A DNA stretch of 35,217 nt, from contig CAKUWY010000025.1 of assembly GCA_934699585.1 (NCBI GenBank), positions 1 to 35,217 of the forward strand. Reading direction: 5' to 3'. The notes under the pieces were generated by a model. That model worked only from the letters and a program-made list of their open reading frames with translations. It was not told the DNA's origin and did no database searches. This document shows, one piece after another, positions 15,734 to 22,395 of this stretch (position 1 is the stretch's first letter; the number at the start of each line of letters is the position of its first letter). The position numbers were made by a program, and so were the translations under genes. The DNA is from an uncultured Fibrobacter sp. (GTDB lineage Bacteria > Fibrobacterota > Fibrobacteria > Fibrobacterales > Fibrobacteraceae).

Positions 15734-15746
15734 AATCGCCTTCTGC

Positions 15747-15784
15747 GTCATCCTGAATGGAGCGTAGCGTAATGAAGGATCCAG
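15747..15784. repeat. GTCATCCTGA...GGATCC type intergenic repeat
   Basis: The segment runs from GTCATCCTGA to GAAGGATCCAGG, with GGAGCGTAGCG between. It shares both ends with the repeat at 18758-18824 in the opposite orientation. Confidence 0.55.
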
Positions 15785-15792
15785 GAGCGTAG

Positions 15793-15813
15793 AGTGTGAA
15801 ATGTGGAATGTGA
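15793..15813. repeat. Three 7-bp units
   Basis: AGTGTGA, AATGTGG and AATGTGA in exact phase, of the same type as at 4308-4328. With 15671-15733 they flank the GTCATCC repeat. Confidence 0.6.
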
Positions 15814-15878
15814 GGAAACCTCTATTCAATTTTTTGATGACTTTTGACATAATTACGCAACTTTTTGCAATTATACGA

Positions 15879-15909
15879 TTGCATTTTGTATTTATATAAC
15901 ATATATTTG
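15879..15909 (+). promoter_or_regulatory. Promoter of the RelB/DinJ-like gene, TTG-N20-TATATTTG
   Basis: TTG (15879-15881), exactly 20 bases, TATATTTG (15902-15909), then five bases to the ATG at 15915. No Shine-Dalgarno is present, so the message is probably leaderless. Confidence 0.7.
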
Positions 15910-15914
15910 ATGCT

Positions 15915-16148
15915 ATGAATACCATAGCAAAAACAATTCGCATTGATTCTAAGCTCCTTGAAGAAGTCACTCCCATATTGGATGGACTTGGTCTATCCTT
16001 GTCCGATGCTCTTAACATTTTTCTGAGGCAGGTCGTGTTACACAGGGGCATTCCATTCATGATTGAATTCCCAAGAGATATGGATCCTTTTGCAAAGAAA
16101 AAAGTGAAGAGGAAAACGAAAGGCATTAAAACCTCCTCACGTCCCTAG
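15915..16148 (+). CDS. RelB/DinJ family antitoxin, no toxin gene adjacent
   Basis: This 77-residue protein has a ribbon-helix-helix N-terminus (TIRIDSKLLEEVTPILDGLGLSLSDALNIFL) followed by the DinJ-type RGIPF motif and a very basic tail (KKKVKRKTKG). DinJ-type antitoxins repress their own operon and neutralise YafQ/RelE toxins, but no toxin frame follows: the gene runs 23 bases into the 3' end of mod on the other strand. It sits between mod and res, pointing against both. It may be an orphan antitoxin or a repressor of the flanking genes (inference). The basic tail is longer than usual. Confidence 0.75.
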   Translation: MNTIAKTIRIDSKLLEEVTPILDGLGLSLSDALNIFLRQVVLHRGIPFMIEFPRDMDPFAKKKVKRKTKGIKTSSRP

Positions 16149-17661
16149 GGATTTTCTTGAAGGTGATGTCGTGGTCAAAAAGGAATTTCTGCGGCATGAT
16201 GCAGTTGTCCGCATAGATGACGTAGCGTTCGGCCTTTTCAGAGATGGAAGCGAGAAATTCTGCATCGAGCGTTGTCGTTTCCGACTTGTTGTAAAGGAAA
16301 TAGTAGGCAACGCCTTCGAAGTTCCCTAGATGTGCCGGATGCCCGTTGTTGCTTTGCGGCAAAGCATGATTTGTTTCCGTATAAAAGAGATATTCTCGAA
16401 TAGTTTGTTCAGAAACATCTTCGTTGATAAAGCCGTCTTTCAAAAGTTCGGGCCCTAGTTCGTAGTAGGCGAATGAACCGCCGGAGCCACCAGCAGCATT
16501 CTTGCCTTCGCCATAGCCGTTGATAACGCGGCGGACTCGTTCGGCGGTAATGGTCTCTGCGTAATCTTCCATTTCGACAAGGATGAACTTGCGGTCGCCG
16601 CCATCTTGCTTGTTCAAGTTCAGTACGGCGTGGGCTGTAGTGCCGGAACCCGCGAAAGAATCGAGGATGATGGAGGATTTGTCAGTGGCTATTTGAAGAA
16701 TTCGTGTAATATATGGTATAGGTTTTGGAGTATCAAAAATTATTTTTCCAAAAAGTCTTTTTATTTCATCACTAGCATTTGCTGCATTAGAAACATCATC
16801 CCAAACTGTTTCTGGAATTTTGCCTTTATTTTCATAAAGAAACATTTTTCTATAGATGTTATCTCCACGAATAATCAGTTTATCATCCTGATCCAATTTT
16901 TCCAGATTTTCCTTACTAAATAGCCAAAGCCTTTCTTTAAACTTTTTTCCATCTTTCGTTTCAAATGAGTATTTCACACCGCCTTGCGTGCCTCTAGCCC
17001 ATGTTCCAAGCATTCTATAATCACCACGAGGATCGTTATCCGGATTTCTATAAGCTTTCTTTGTTTCCTCATCTAGTTCAAGACACGAAGTATTGAAATT
17101 ATCTTTTGTCTTTGCATAAATAAGCAAAGATTCATGCGATTTACTAAACCATCTAGCAGAATTATCTCGTCCCCTCTTTCTTTTCCAAATCACTTGAGCA
17201 ACATAATTATTAGCCCCAAATATCTCGTCACAAACCAACTTCAGATTAGCCTGCTCGTTGTCATCGATACTAATAAAAATAGCCCCGTCATTGCTCAACA
17301 GTTTTTGCAACAACTTAAGGCGAGGGTACATCATGCAAAGCCACTTGTCGTGACGGGTCAAGTCTTCGGATTCCTTCCCTACCACTTGCCCTAACCACTT
17401 CTTGATTTTCGGGCTGTTCACGTTGTCGTTATAGACCCAGTTCTCGTTGCCGGTATTGTACGGCGGATCGATGTAGATGCACTTGACGCGACCTTCGTAT
17501 TCAGGGAGCAAAGATTTGAGCGCTTCCAAATTATCGCCGTGGATAATCTTGTTGCCCGGCTCGCCGTCGCCAAAATCGTATTTCTTTTCCAGAACCCGAT
17601 AAGGGACATCCAGGTGGTGATTCAAAACGGCGTCTTTGCCAATCCAGGTCAGCGAGGGCAT
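16126..17661 (-). CDS. Type III modification DNA methyltransferase, Mod subunit
   Basis: This 511-residue enzyme transfers a methyl group from SAM to adenine N6 and provides sequence recognition for Res. The catalytic DPPY (residues 65-68) precedes the SAM motif SFAGSGTT (about 333), the order of the beta class of type III Mod proteins. The region between them (about 150-325, bases 16685-17215) is much richer in A+T than both ends and corresponds to the target-recognition domain. It ends in a typical DITFKKIPRDVRRF tail. It is shorter than the roughly 640 residues of the EcoP enzymes. GAGG lies six bases before the ATG. Confidence 0.9.
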   Translation of the reverse strand: MPSLTWIGKDAVLNHHLDVPYRVLEKKYDFGDGEPGNKIIHGDNLEALKSLLPEYEGRVKCIYIDPPYNTGNENWVYNDNVNSPKIKKWLGQVVGKESEDLTRHDKWLCMMYPRLKLLQKLLSNDGAIFISIDDNEQANLKLVCDEIFGANNYVAQVIWKRKRGRDNSARWFSKSHESLLIYAKTKDNFNTSCLELDEETKKAYRNPDNDPRGDYRMLGTWARGTQGGVKYSFETKDGKKFKERLWLFSKENLEKLDQDDKLIIRGDNIYRKMFLYENKGKIPETVWDDVSNAANASDEIKRLFGKIIFDTPKPIPYITRILQIATDKSSIILDSFAGSGTTAHAVLNLNKQDGGDRKFILVEMEDYAETITAERVRRVINGYGEGKNAAGGSGGSFAYYELGPELLKDGFINEDVSEQTIREYLFYTETNHALPQSNNGHPAHLGNFEGVAYYFLYNKSETTTLDAEFLASISEKAERYVIYADNCIMPQKFLFDHDITFKKIPRDVRRF

Positions 17662-17769
17662 GGGGGCCTCATGTACAAAATGGTTAAAGGTTCAGTTCTA
17701 ACCCTTACCCTCTTGCAAACCGTAATTCGACCCAACGCATACAAAAAAGGCGTGGAATCATCCGACTTG

Positions 17770-17888
17770 CATCACTGAGGCTCCGCTAAAAGCCCATCAA
17801 CTACAAGCACGAACGACCCACGCCCCATAGGGACGTGAGCGTTCGCCTTACTCTCAGTTGATTTGAAATTTAGCGGATTTCAGTGATG
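17770..17888. ncRNA. 119-nt nested palindrome, possible structured RNA or recombination site
   Basis: Six nested perfect stems close one hairpin: 17770-17778/17880-17888 (9 bp), 17783-17790/17869-17876 (8), 17796-17802/17856-17862 (7), 17810-17815/17840-17845 (6), 17819-17822/17834-17837 (4) and 17824-17826/17830-17832 (3). Small internal loops separate them. It lies between the divergent mod and toxin-antitoxin genes. It has no T run and matches no RNA family I know. Strand and transcription are unknown, and a DNA cruciform is equally possible. Confidence 0.55.
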
Positions 17889-18011
17889 AGAATAAGAGCA
17901 ACAACTCTAAAAACTGGTAGCCCGTTACCCGACCGGCACACAACCGCCGATGCAGCTAAAAAGCCATGCCGTGAATATAGTTTTTTATGGAGCGATAAAT
18001 GCGTTAGTTAG
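17886..18011 (+). CDS. Short hypothetical ORF (41 codons) in a hairpin-rich stretch
   Basis: An ATG formed by the last bases of the palindrome opens a 41-residue frame that is polar and basic, with Pro-Leu-Pro-Asp-Arg-His-Thr-Thr in the middle and two cysteines in the last third. No Shine-Dalgarno precedes it. The same DNA can form hairpins at GGTAGCCCGTTACC and CGGC/GCCG, and a GCGTT/AACGC stem starts near its stop. The frame may be accidental within a structured element. I do not recognise it. Confidence 0.25.
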   Translation: MRIRATTLKTGSPLPDRHTTADAAKKPCREYSFLWSDKCVS

Positions 18012-18084
18012 CAAAAAACGCCTTAAATAGACATATTCTTGAACATTACCTAGAATCGGATTGGCAAATTTTAAGCCTTACCGT

Positions 18085-18115
18085 TTGCTTTAATACGGGA
18101 AATTGTATATATTTA
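18085..18115 (+). promoter_or_regulatory. Toxin-antitoxin promoter, TTG-N20-TATATTTA
   Basis: TTG (18085-18087), exactly 20 bases, TATATTTA (18108-18115). The leader is about 22 bases and contains GGAGGTG before the ATG at 18142. Confidence 0.7.
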
Positions 18116-18141
18116 GATTAAGATGAATTTGGAGGTGCAGT

Positions 18142-18339
18142 ATGTCTGATGTTGCTTTTGCTGAGTTTACCGAGCAGGTACTGTCTCTTTCCTATGAGCA
18201 GACTCTTACGCTGATGAGCAAGATGTTGGAGTCATTGAAGACCAAACGGCGCGAAGAAAATTTCGCCGAATTGGAAAAAGATGTTACGCGCAGTTCCATG
18301 AACTCCATGTGGGAGGAATTAAAGAATGACACATGGTGA
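18142..18339 (+). CDS. Antitoxin of a PemK/MazF-type toxin-antitoxin pair
   Basis: This 65-residue protein is helical and charged, with no recognisable DNA-binding fold. It starts 11 bases after the strong ribosome-binding site GGAGGT. It overlaps the toxin gene by 14 bases, the classic translational coupling of such pairs. Its assignment as antitoxin rests on position and size. The family is not one I can name. Confidence 0.7.
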   Translation: MSDVAFAEFTEQVLSLSYEQTLTLMSKMLESLKTKRREENFAELEKDVTRSSMNSMWEELKNDTW

Positions 18340-18670
18340 AGTCTGGCTGATCGATTTTGGCGACCCCGTTGGCAGCCTTCCATCCAAAATTCGCCCTGCG
18401 GTCGTGATGCAAAATGATCTGCTCGGCATAAAGAATCTGAACACTGTCGTTGCGATTCCTTTTACTTCAAATCTCGAAAGGGCGGGCCACGAGCCAAACA
18501 TTCTGTTCCGAAAGGAAGAAACAGGTCTCCCGAAGGATTCCGTTGCGGTTATTCACCTTATTGGTGCAGTCAATAAGTTCTGTTTTGATAGAAAGGTTTC
18601 TACTATGTCAGAACTGAACTACCGCAGGCTTGTAGAAGCTGTGGTGAAATTGATTGACAGCGAAAAATAG
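18326..18670 (+). CDS. PemK/MazF family mRNA interferase toxin
   Basis: This 114-residue protein has the MazF-type beta-barrel pattern: an N-terminal GEVWLIDFG strand, the conserved KIRPAVVMQND segment with the catalytic-loop Arg-Pro, an AIPFTSN strand, a Leu-Pro-Lys-Asp-Ser turn before strand VAVIHL, and a C-terminal helix. The family cleaves mRNA at short sequences when the antitoxin is degraded. The ATG lies inside the antitoxin gene with GAGGA upstream. A strong terminator follows. It stands beside restriction genes, as such pairs often do. Confidence 0.88.
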   Translation: MTHGEVWLIDFGDPVGSLPSKIRPAVVMQNDLLGIKNLNTVVAIPFTSNLERAGHEPNILFRKEETGLPKDSVAVIHLIGAVNKFCFDRKVSTMSELNYRRLVEAVVKLIDSEK

Positions 18671-18712
18671 AACCGAACCACGAATCAGGTTTTATCCTCC
18701 ACCACCATACGC

Positions 18713-18744
18713 AAAAAGGGCCGCATCGCTGCGGTCCCTTTTTT
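18713..18744. terminator. Bidirectional terminator after the toxin gene
   Basis: The A5GGG-CCGCA arm pairs with TGCGG-T-CCCT6 around a TCGC loop, with one bulged T. Because A and T runs flank the stem it can stop the toxin transcript and also anything reading leftward from the sdhB copy. Confidence 0.8.
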
Positions 18745-18757
18745 GTAATACTGGTCT

Positions 18758-18824
18758 GGATCCTTCGACTTCGCCTGGATTCTATCGCTTCGCTCCAGAA
18801 TGACAGGCTCCGCTCAGGATGACA
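18758..18824. repeat. GGATCC...GATGACA intergenic repeat with two nested copies
   Basis: It begins GGATCCTTCGACTTCG and contains CCAGAATGACA, then CGCTCAGGATGACA. The TCAGGATGAC end is the complement of the GTCATCCTGA end at 15747. This is a typical small intergenic repeat without coding capacity. Confidence 0.55.
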
Positions 18825-18829
18825 TGTTC

Positions 18830-18899
18830 AAAGGTCTGAAAGGCCGGCCCCACACCTCAAAGGGAGCGAAGCGACCGACCTCATACCTCACACCTCTTA
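18830..18899. repeat. 7-bp units starting at the stop codon of the sdhB copy
   Basis: On the minus strand the TAA opens TAAGAGG, TGTGAGG and TATGAGG, followed by a short GC-rich stretch with GCTTCGC and a further TTTGAGG-like unit. Confidence 0.65.
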
Positions 18900-19751
18900 G
18901 TCCTTGCCGTACACCTTTTCGGCGTAGGTCACGGTAGCGCCGAGGTATTCGCGGTTCATCTTGGCGATGTAATCCACGGTGATACCCTTCGGGCATGCGG
19001 CCTGGCATTCGTAAAGGTTCGTGCAGTTGCCGAAGCCTTCCTTGTCCATCTGAGCGACCATGGCGAGAACGCGCTTCTTGGCCTCGACCCTATGACGACC
19101 GTTCGCGCTAGACGCATAAAAAAACTCAAATTGGCGCTCACTCTCGCCAACACGACTCGTCAATACGAGTCGCTTTTGGCTCACAGCCTGCGGCAAGAAA
19201 CTGAGGTGAGAGACCTTCGCAGAAACGAAGAGCATCGCAGAAGCGTTCTTACAGGCAGCCACGCAGGCACCGCAACCGATACAGGCGGCAGCGTCGAAGG
19301 CGCGGTCGGCATCGGCCTTGGGAACCGGAATGGTGGAAGCTTCAGGAGCGGCACCGGTGTTCACAGAAACGAAGCCGCCAGCCTGGATGATGCGGTCGAA
19401 TGCGGTACGGTCCACGGCGCAGTCACGGATAACCGGGAATGCGGCGGCGCGCCACGGTTCGATCACGATGGTGTCGCCATCCTTGAACTTGCGCATGTGA
19501 AACTGGCAGGTAGTGGTCGCATAGTCGGGGCCGTGCGGCATACCGTTGATGACCAGGGAGCACATACCACAAATACCTTCGCGGCAGTCGTGGTCGAAAG
19601 CGAAGCCTTCCTTGCCCTGCTTCATCTGTTCTTCGTTCACGATGTCGAGCATTTCCAGGAAGGACATGTCCGGGGAAACATCGCTGATTCTGACAGTTTC
19701 GAACTGTCCCTTGGTCTTGGCATCCTTCTGACGCCAAATCTTCAAAGTCAA
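18897..19751 (-). pseudogene. Second copy of sdhB, start codon lost and 31 extra codons inserted
   Basis: This copy is nearly identical in DNA to the intact sdhB at 21619-22395. All eleven cluster cysteines are kept and the 3' end is complete. Two lesions stand out. First, homology ends at 19761, where a palindromic repeat replaces the first codons including ATG. Upstream to the next stop there is no ATG or GTG, so only TTG codons such as that at 19749-19751 could start it. Second, 97 bases replace four at 19090-19186, giving a net 31-residue insertion between the second and third cysteine clusters without breaking the frame. It has no promoter of its own in view. Probably a non-functional duplicate. 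Confidence 0.75.
19090..19186. repeat. In-frame palindromic insertion within the sdhB copy
   Basis: The segment has no counterpart in the intact sdhB, where only TTGC stands in its place. It contains an 8-bp stem (19153-19160/19165-19172) with loop CAAT, a GGCG/CGCC stem at 19133-19148, and is flanked on the left by GACC twice. It is related to the repeat at 107-213. Net length is 93 bases, a multiple of three. Confidence 0.8.
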
Positions 19752-19761
19752 ATTGAGTCCG

Positions 19762-19943
19762 CCGCCGCTGATGCGGCATTCTCTTTTGGGCGTTCCCCAC
19801 TTCGTGGGTCGGGCTATATTTTATGGGTTGCCCGGTTCACTCCGTTCCCGCCCAACCTCATAAAACGAAGCCTTGCTCCCTAGAAAGTCAAATAAAAAAG
19901 GCCCGCAAGTCTTCGCCCTACGGGTCACTATCCCTAACGCAAA
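19762..19943. repeat. Palindromic element with TTTTGGGCG and CCTAACGCA ends
   Basis: It begins exactly where homology of the sdhB copy stops. It contains GCCGC/GCGGC, CCCAC/GTGGG and other hairpins, then GGCCCGCAAG and GGGTCACTATCCCTAACGCA. From memory, similar blocks (GGGCGTTCCCC with GGGTCGGGCT, and ATCCCTAACGC) occur between genes in Bacteroidetes and Fibrobacteres; I could not verify this. No coding frame. Confidence 0.55.
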
Positions 19944-19979
19944 TGCAGAATTTTCAAAAGAAACATTAACGTAGACCTA

Positions 19980-20585
19980 TTACCCGATTTTATTTAAACT
20001 AGAAGTAAATATCGTGGTAAACTCTTGATAAGTCATTAAATAGTGATTTTGATTTTCAAAACTAACGTTCAAAGGAATCTTCCAATCCTTATCAAATAGT
20101 TTTTTATTCTCATCAGTTTGGTAACATGCTTCTCCACTGCAATATTCATATTTTTGGGTTATTTTTGTATAAACATCTTCCGCAACACCATTATCGGCAT
20201 CCCTATTTGCTAGCAACCATATCACATCCATAACATATTCGTAGAATTCTATGGAGGCAATAGCCAAGGGCATTCCTGGCGGAGAATTTTGATTTGTTCG
20301 TGAAATCCCTAGCATCTCGGATACTATATCTATGGCCTTAACTACATTTTTATAAAAAACATTAAAACTTTTTATTGGACCCGTTTTTATCGAATTGAAC
20401 CTATTACTGAACATCCTTATTCGCAACCACCACGTCCACGCACGAATCCATTGAAATCTTTTACAGAAGAAACTCCATGTTAAAACAAAGGCAAATGTCA
20501 AACCCGTAAATATAACAGCAGCAATAACCGAATTGACTACGCTATCAACTCTTTCCGTAATAAAGCAAAAACAGCAAGTAGACAT
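19980..20585 (-). CDS. Hypothetical protein with one N-terminal membrane helix
   Basis: This 201-residue protein is of unknown function. A Cys-rich start is followed by a single hydrophobic helix at about 17-40, then Trp/Arg-rich residues at the membrane edge and a soluble domain of about 150 residues with mixed helices and no motif I know. It follows the 228-residue gene by 24 bases on the same strand, so the two form a pair. The base composition is clearly more AT-rich than in the neighbours. No Shine-Dalgarno is evident. Confidence 0.65.
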   Translation of the reverse strand: MSTCCFCFITERVDSVVNSVIAAVIFTGLTFAFVLTWSFFCKRFQWIRAWTWWLRIRMFSNRFNSIKTGPIKSFNVFYKNVVKAIDIVSEMLGISRTNQNSPPGMPLAIASIEFYEYVMDVIWLLANRDADNGVAEDVYTKITQKYEYCSGEACYQTDENKKLFDKDWKIPLNVSFENQNHYLMTYQEFTTIFTSSLNKIG

Positions 20586-20609
20586 AAGTTTGGTGGAAAC
20601 TACACTTTT

Positions 20610-21296
20610 TTACGGATTTCTCTTCATTGATTCTAAATCGTAATCAATATCATTTACCGTTCTTCTTATTGCGTCAATATCGTATTCCATATTTTTTTGA
20701 CTTTTCCCTATAGATTCAATCTGATCCTTTAATTCCTTTATATCGTTCAAATTGTTACATGACACTATTGCCATAACCACAAGAACTACAAAAGCAAAAC
20801 CATAAGGTAAATCAACTAATCGTTTAAGCAACAGTGTTTGTTTAGATTCATTTTCCGTCAGCAACTGAATCTTTTTTTCTAGTTCATATATTCGTTCAGA
20901 ATCTGATTTTGATTCCATTTCCTTTTTACGACTTTCAGCCTCTTTTACGTTGTAGTCAGCACATCTTTTCGCCCAGTATTCACGTTTTTTTTCAAATTCT
21001 TCAGCCATTCGTTGTCGACGTTCAATTTCCTCTGGCGGCAAATGATTTTCATAATAGGCGTCGCACCGTTTACGAATTAATGAATATAGACACATTGGAA
21101 CGAGAATAGCAACACCAACAGCGATAACGCCTATTGACCTTAAAGTCATTGCAGTATCGTCCCATTGCAACTCTCTGAAAGCAAGCATTATCCAAGGGAT
21201 TGACGCCAACGCAAAGCACAAAACATACAAGAAAGAAATTATGACTAAAGACTTTCGATTAGGTTTGAGATTGCGAAACTTTTCAATAAATCCCAT
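20610..21296 (-). CDS. Hypothetical membrane protein with long coiled coils
   Basis: This 228-residue protein has membrane helices at about 16-37, 54-74 and 162-181. A long charged coiled coil (about 85-150) lies between helices two and three, and a second (about 182-220) lies at the C-terminus. I chose the ATG at 21296, with AGGGA upstream, over a TTG at 21320. It leads a two-gene AT-rich unit inserted between two sdhB copies near restriction and toxin genes. The architecture would suit a membrane sensor or scaffold. No family is recognised. Confidence 0.65.
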   Translation of the reverse strand: MGFIEKFRNLKPNRKSLVIISFLYVLCFALASIPWIMLAFRELQWDDTAMTLRSIGVIAVGVAILVPMCLYSLIRKRCDAYYENHLPPEEIERRQRMAEEFEKKREYWAKRCADYNVKEAESRKKEMESKSDSERIYELEKKIQLLTENESKQTLLLKRLVDLPYGFAFVVLVVMAIVSCNNLNDIKELKDQIESIGKSQKNMEYDIDAIRRTVNDIDYDLESMKRNP

Positions 21297-21412
21297 AGTA
21301 ATTTTCCCTATTGAGGTCAATTCATTTCCATAAAAATTCTTCTACATTCCAATATAAATATATTTTCTTGCTGTAATCAGGATTCATTTCGAAAAACAAT
21401 ATTCATATTTAG

Positions 21413-21523
21413 CAGAACGTCGCAGGGCAACGTTAGTGCCCCGCAGAGGGGGTGTGCGATCCATCGTCAGGCTAAGGGTTCGTTATCGCGAAATCTGACG
21501 ATGGAAGCCTACCTCACGCCATC
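21413..21523. repeat. Large palindromic repeat on the right side of the two-gene unit
   Basis: A perfect 10-bp inverted pair, CCATCGTCAG (21461-21470) and CTGACGATGG (21495-21504), lies within a block bounded by CGTTAGTGCCCC and CCTCACGCC. Bases 21297-21412, between this and the ATG, are AT-rich and contain a TATATTTA box on the minus strand (21355-21362) but no TTG at 20 bases. Confidence 0.6.
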
Positions 21524-21530
21524 CGCAAAA

Positions 21531-21557
21531 AAAAAGGCCGCCGAAGCGGGCCTTTTT
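21531..21557 (-). terminator. Terminator of the sdhCAB operon
   Basis: On the minus strand an AAAAAGG-C-CCGC arm pairs with GCGG-CCTTTTT around TTCG, followed by further T. It lies 62 bases after the sdhB stop. Confidence 0.75.
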
Positions 21558-21560
21558 CAA

Positions 21561-21594
21561 AGGAGATCCCCGCCTTCGCGGGGATGACATCAGG
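21561..21594. repeat. GGAGAT-hairpin-ATGACA intergenic repeat
   Basis: AGGAGAT is followed by an ATCCCCGC/GCGGGGAT stem and GATGACATCAGG. It is the same scaffold as the in-frame copy inside res at 14190-14224. Confidence 0.6.
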
Positions 21595-21618
21595 AGAGGC
21601 GCGAGCGCCCGTTCCCTA

Positions 21619-22395
21619 TTAATCCTTGCCGTACACCTTTTCGGCGTAGGTCACGGTAGCGCCGAGGTATTCGCGGTTCATCTTGGCGATGTAATCGACG
21701 GTGATACCCTTCGGGCAGGCGGCCTGGCATTCGTAAAGGTTCGTGCAGTTGCCGAAGCCTTCCTTGTCCATCTGAGCGACCATGGCGAGCACACGCTTCT
21801 TGGCCTCGACCTTGCCCTGCGGCAAGAAGCTGAGGTGAGAGACCTTCGCAGAAACGAAGAGCATTGCAGAAGCGTTCTTACAAGCGGCCACGCAGGCACC
21901 GCAACCGATACAGGCGGCAGCGTCGAAGGCGCGGTCGGCATCAGCCTTGGGCACGGGAATCGTAGAAGCTTCAGGAGCGGCACCGGTGTTCACAGAAACA
22001 AAACCACCGGCAGCGATGATGCGGTCGAAAGCGGTACGGTCAACGGCGCAGTCACGGATAACCGGGAATGCGGCGGCGCGCCACGGTTCGATCACGATGG
22101 TATCGCCATCCTTGAACTTGCGCATGTGAAGCTGGCAAGTGGTGGTCGCATGGTCGGGACCGTGCGGCATACCGTTGATGACGAGGGAGCACATGCCACA
22201 GATACCTTCGCGGCAGTCGTGGTCGAAGGCGAAGCCTTCCTTGCCCTGCTTCATCTGTTCTTCGTTCACGATGTCGAGCATTTCCAGGAAGGACATGTCC
22301 GGAGAAACATCGTTGATCTTGACAGTTTCGAACTGTCCCTTGGTCTTGGCATCCTTCTGACGCCAAATCTTCAAAGTCAAATTCAGTCCGCTCAT
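21619..22395 (-). CDS. sdhB: Succinate dehydrogenase/fumarate reductase iron-sulfur subunit
   Basis: This 258-residue subunit carries electrons between flavin and quinone sites. Cysteines 61, 66, 69 and 87 hold the [2Fe-2S] cluster. The other two clusters draw on 162, 165, 168 and 172 and on 217, 223 and 227. The ATG overlaps the sdhA stop codon by one base. In Fibrobacter-type metabolism the complex would mainly run as fumarate reductase making succinate, but direction cannot be told from sequence. A near-identical damaged copy lies 1.9 kb downstream. Confidence 0.95.
   Translation of the reverse strand: MSGLNLTLKIWRQKDAKTKGQFETVKINDVSPDMSFLEMLDIVNEEQMKQGKEGFAFDHDCREGICGMCSLVINGMPHGPDHATTTCQLHMRKFKDGDTIVIEPWRAAAFPVIRDCAVDRTAFDRIIAAGGFVSVNTGAAPEASTIPVPKADADRAFDAAACIGCGACVAACKNASAMLFVSAKVSHLSFLPQGKVEAKKRVLAMVAQMDKEGFGNCTNLYECQAACPKGITVDYIAKMNREYLGATVTYAEKVYGKD

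Noticed and set aside
15680..16126. 148-codon minus frame between mod and res
   Set aside because: Its first half is antisense to the RelB-like gene and its second half is translated heptad and palindromic repeat.
17770..17888. Integron attC site, tmRNA or RNase P RNA
   Set aside because: The GTTRRRY/RYYYAAC core pair, the tmRNA ends and tag, and the conserved RNase P boxes are all missing, and there is no integrase gene in the window.
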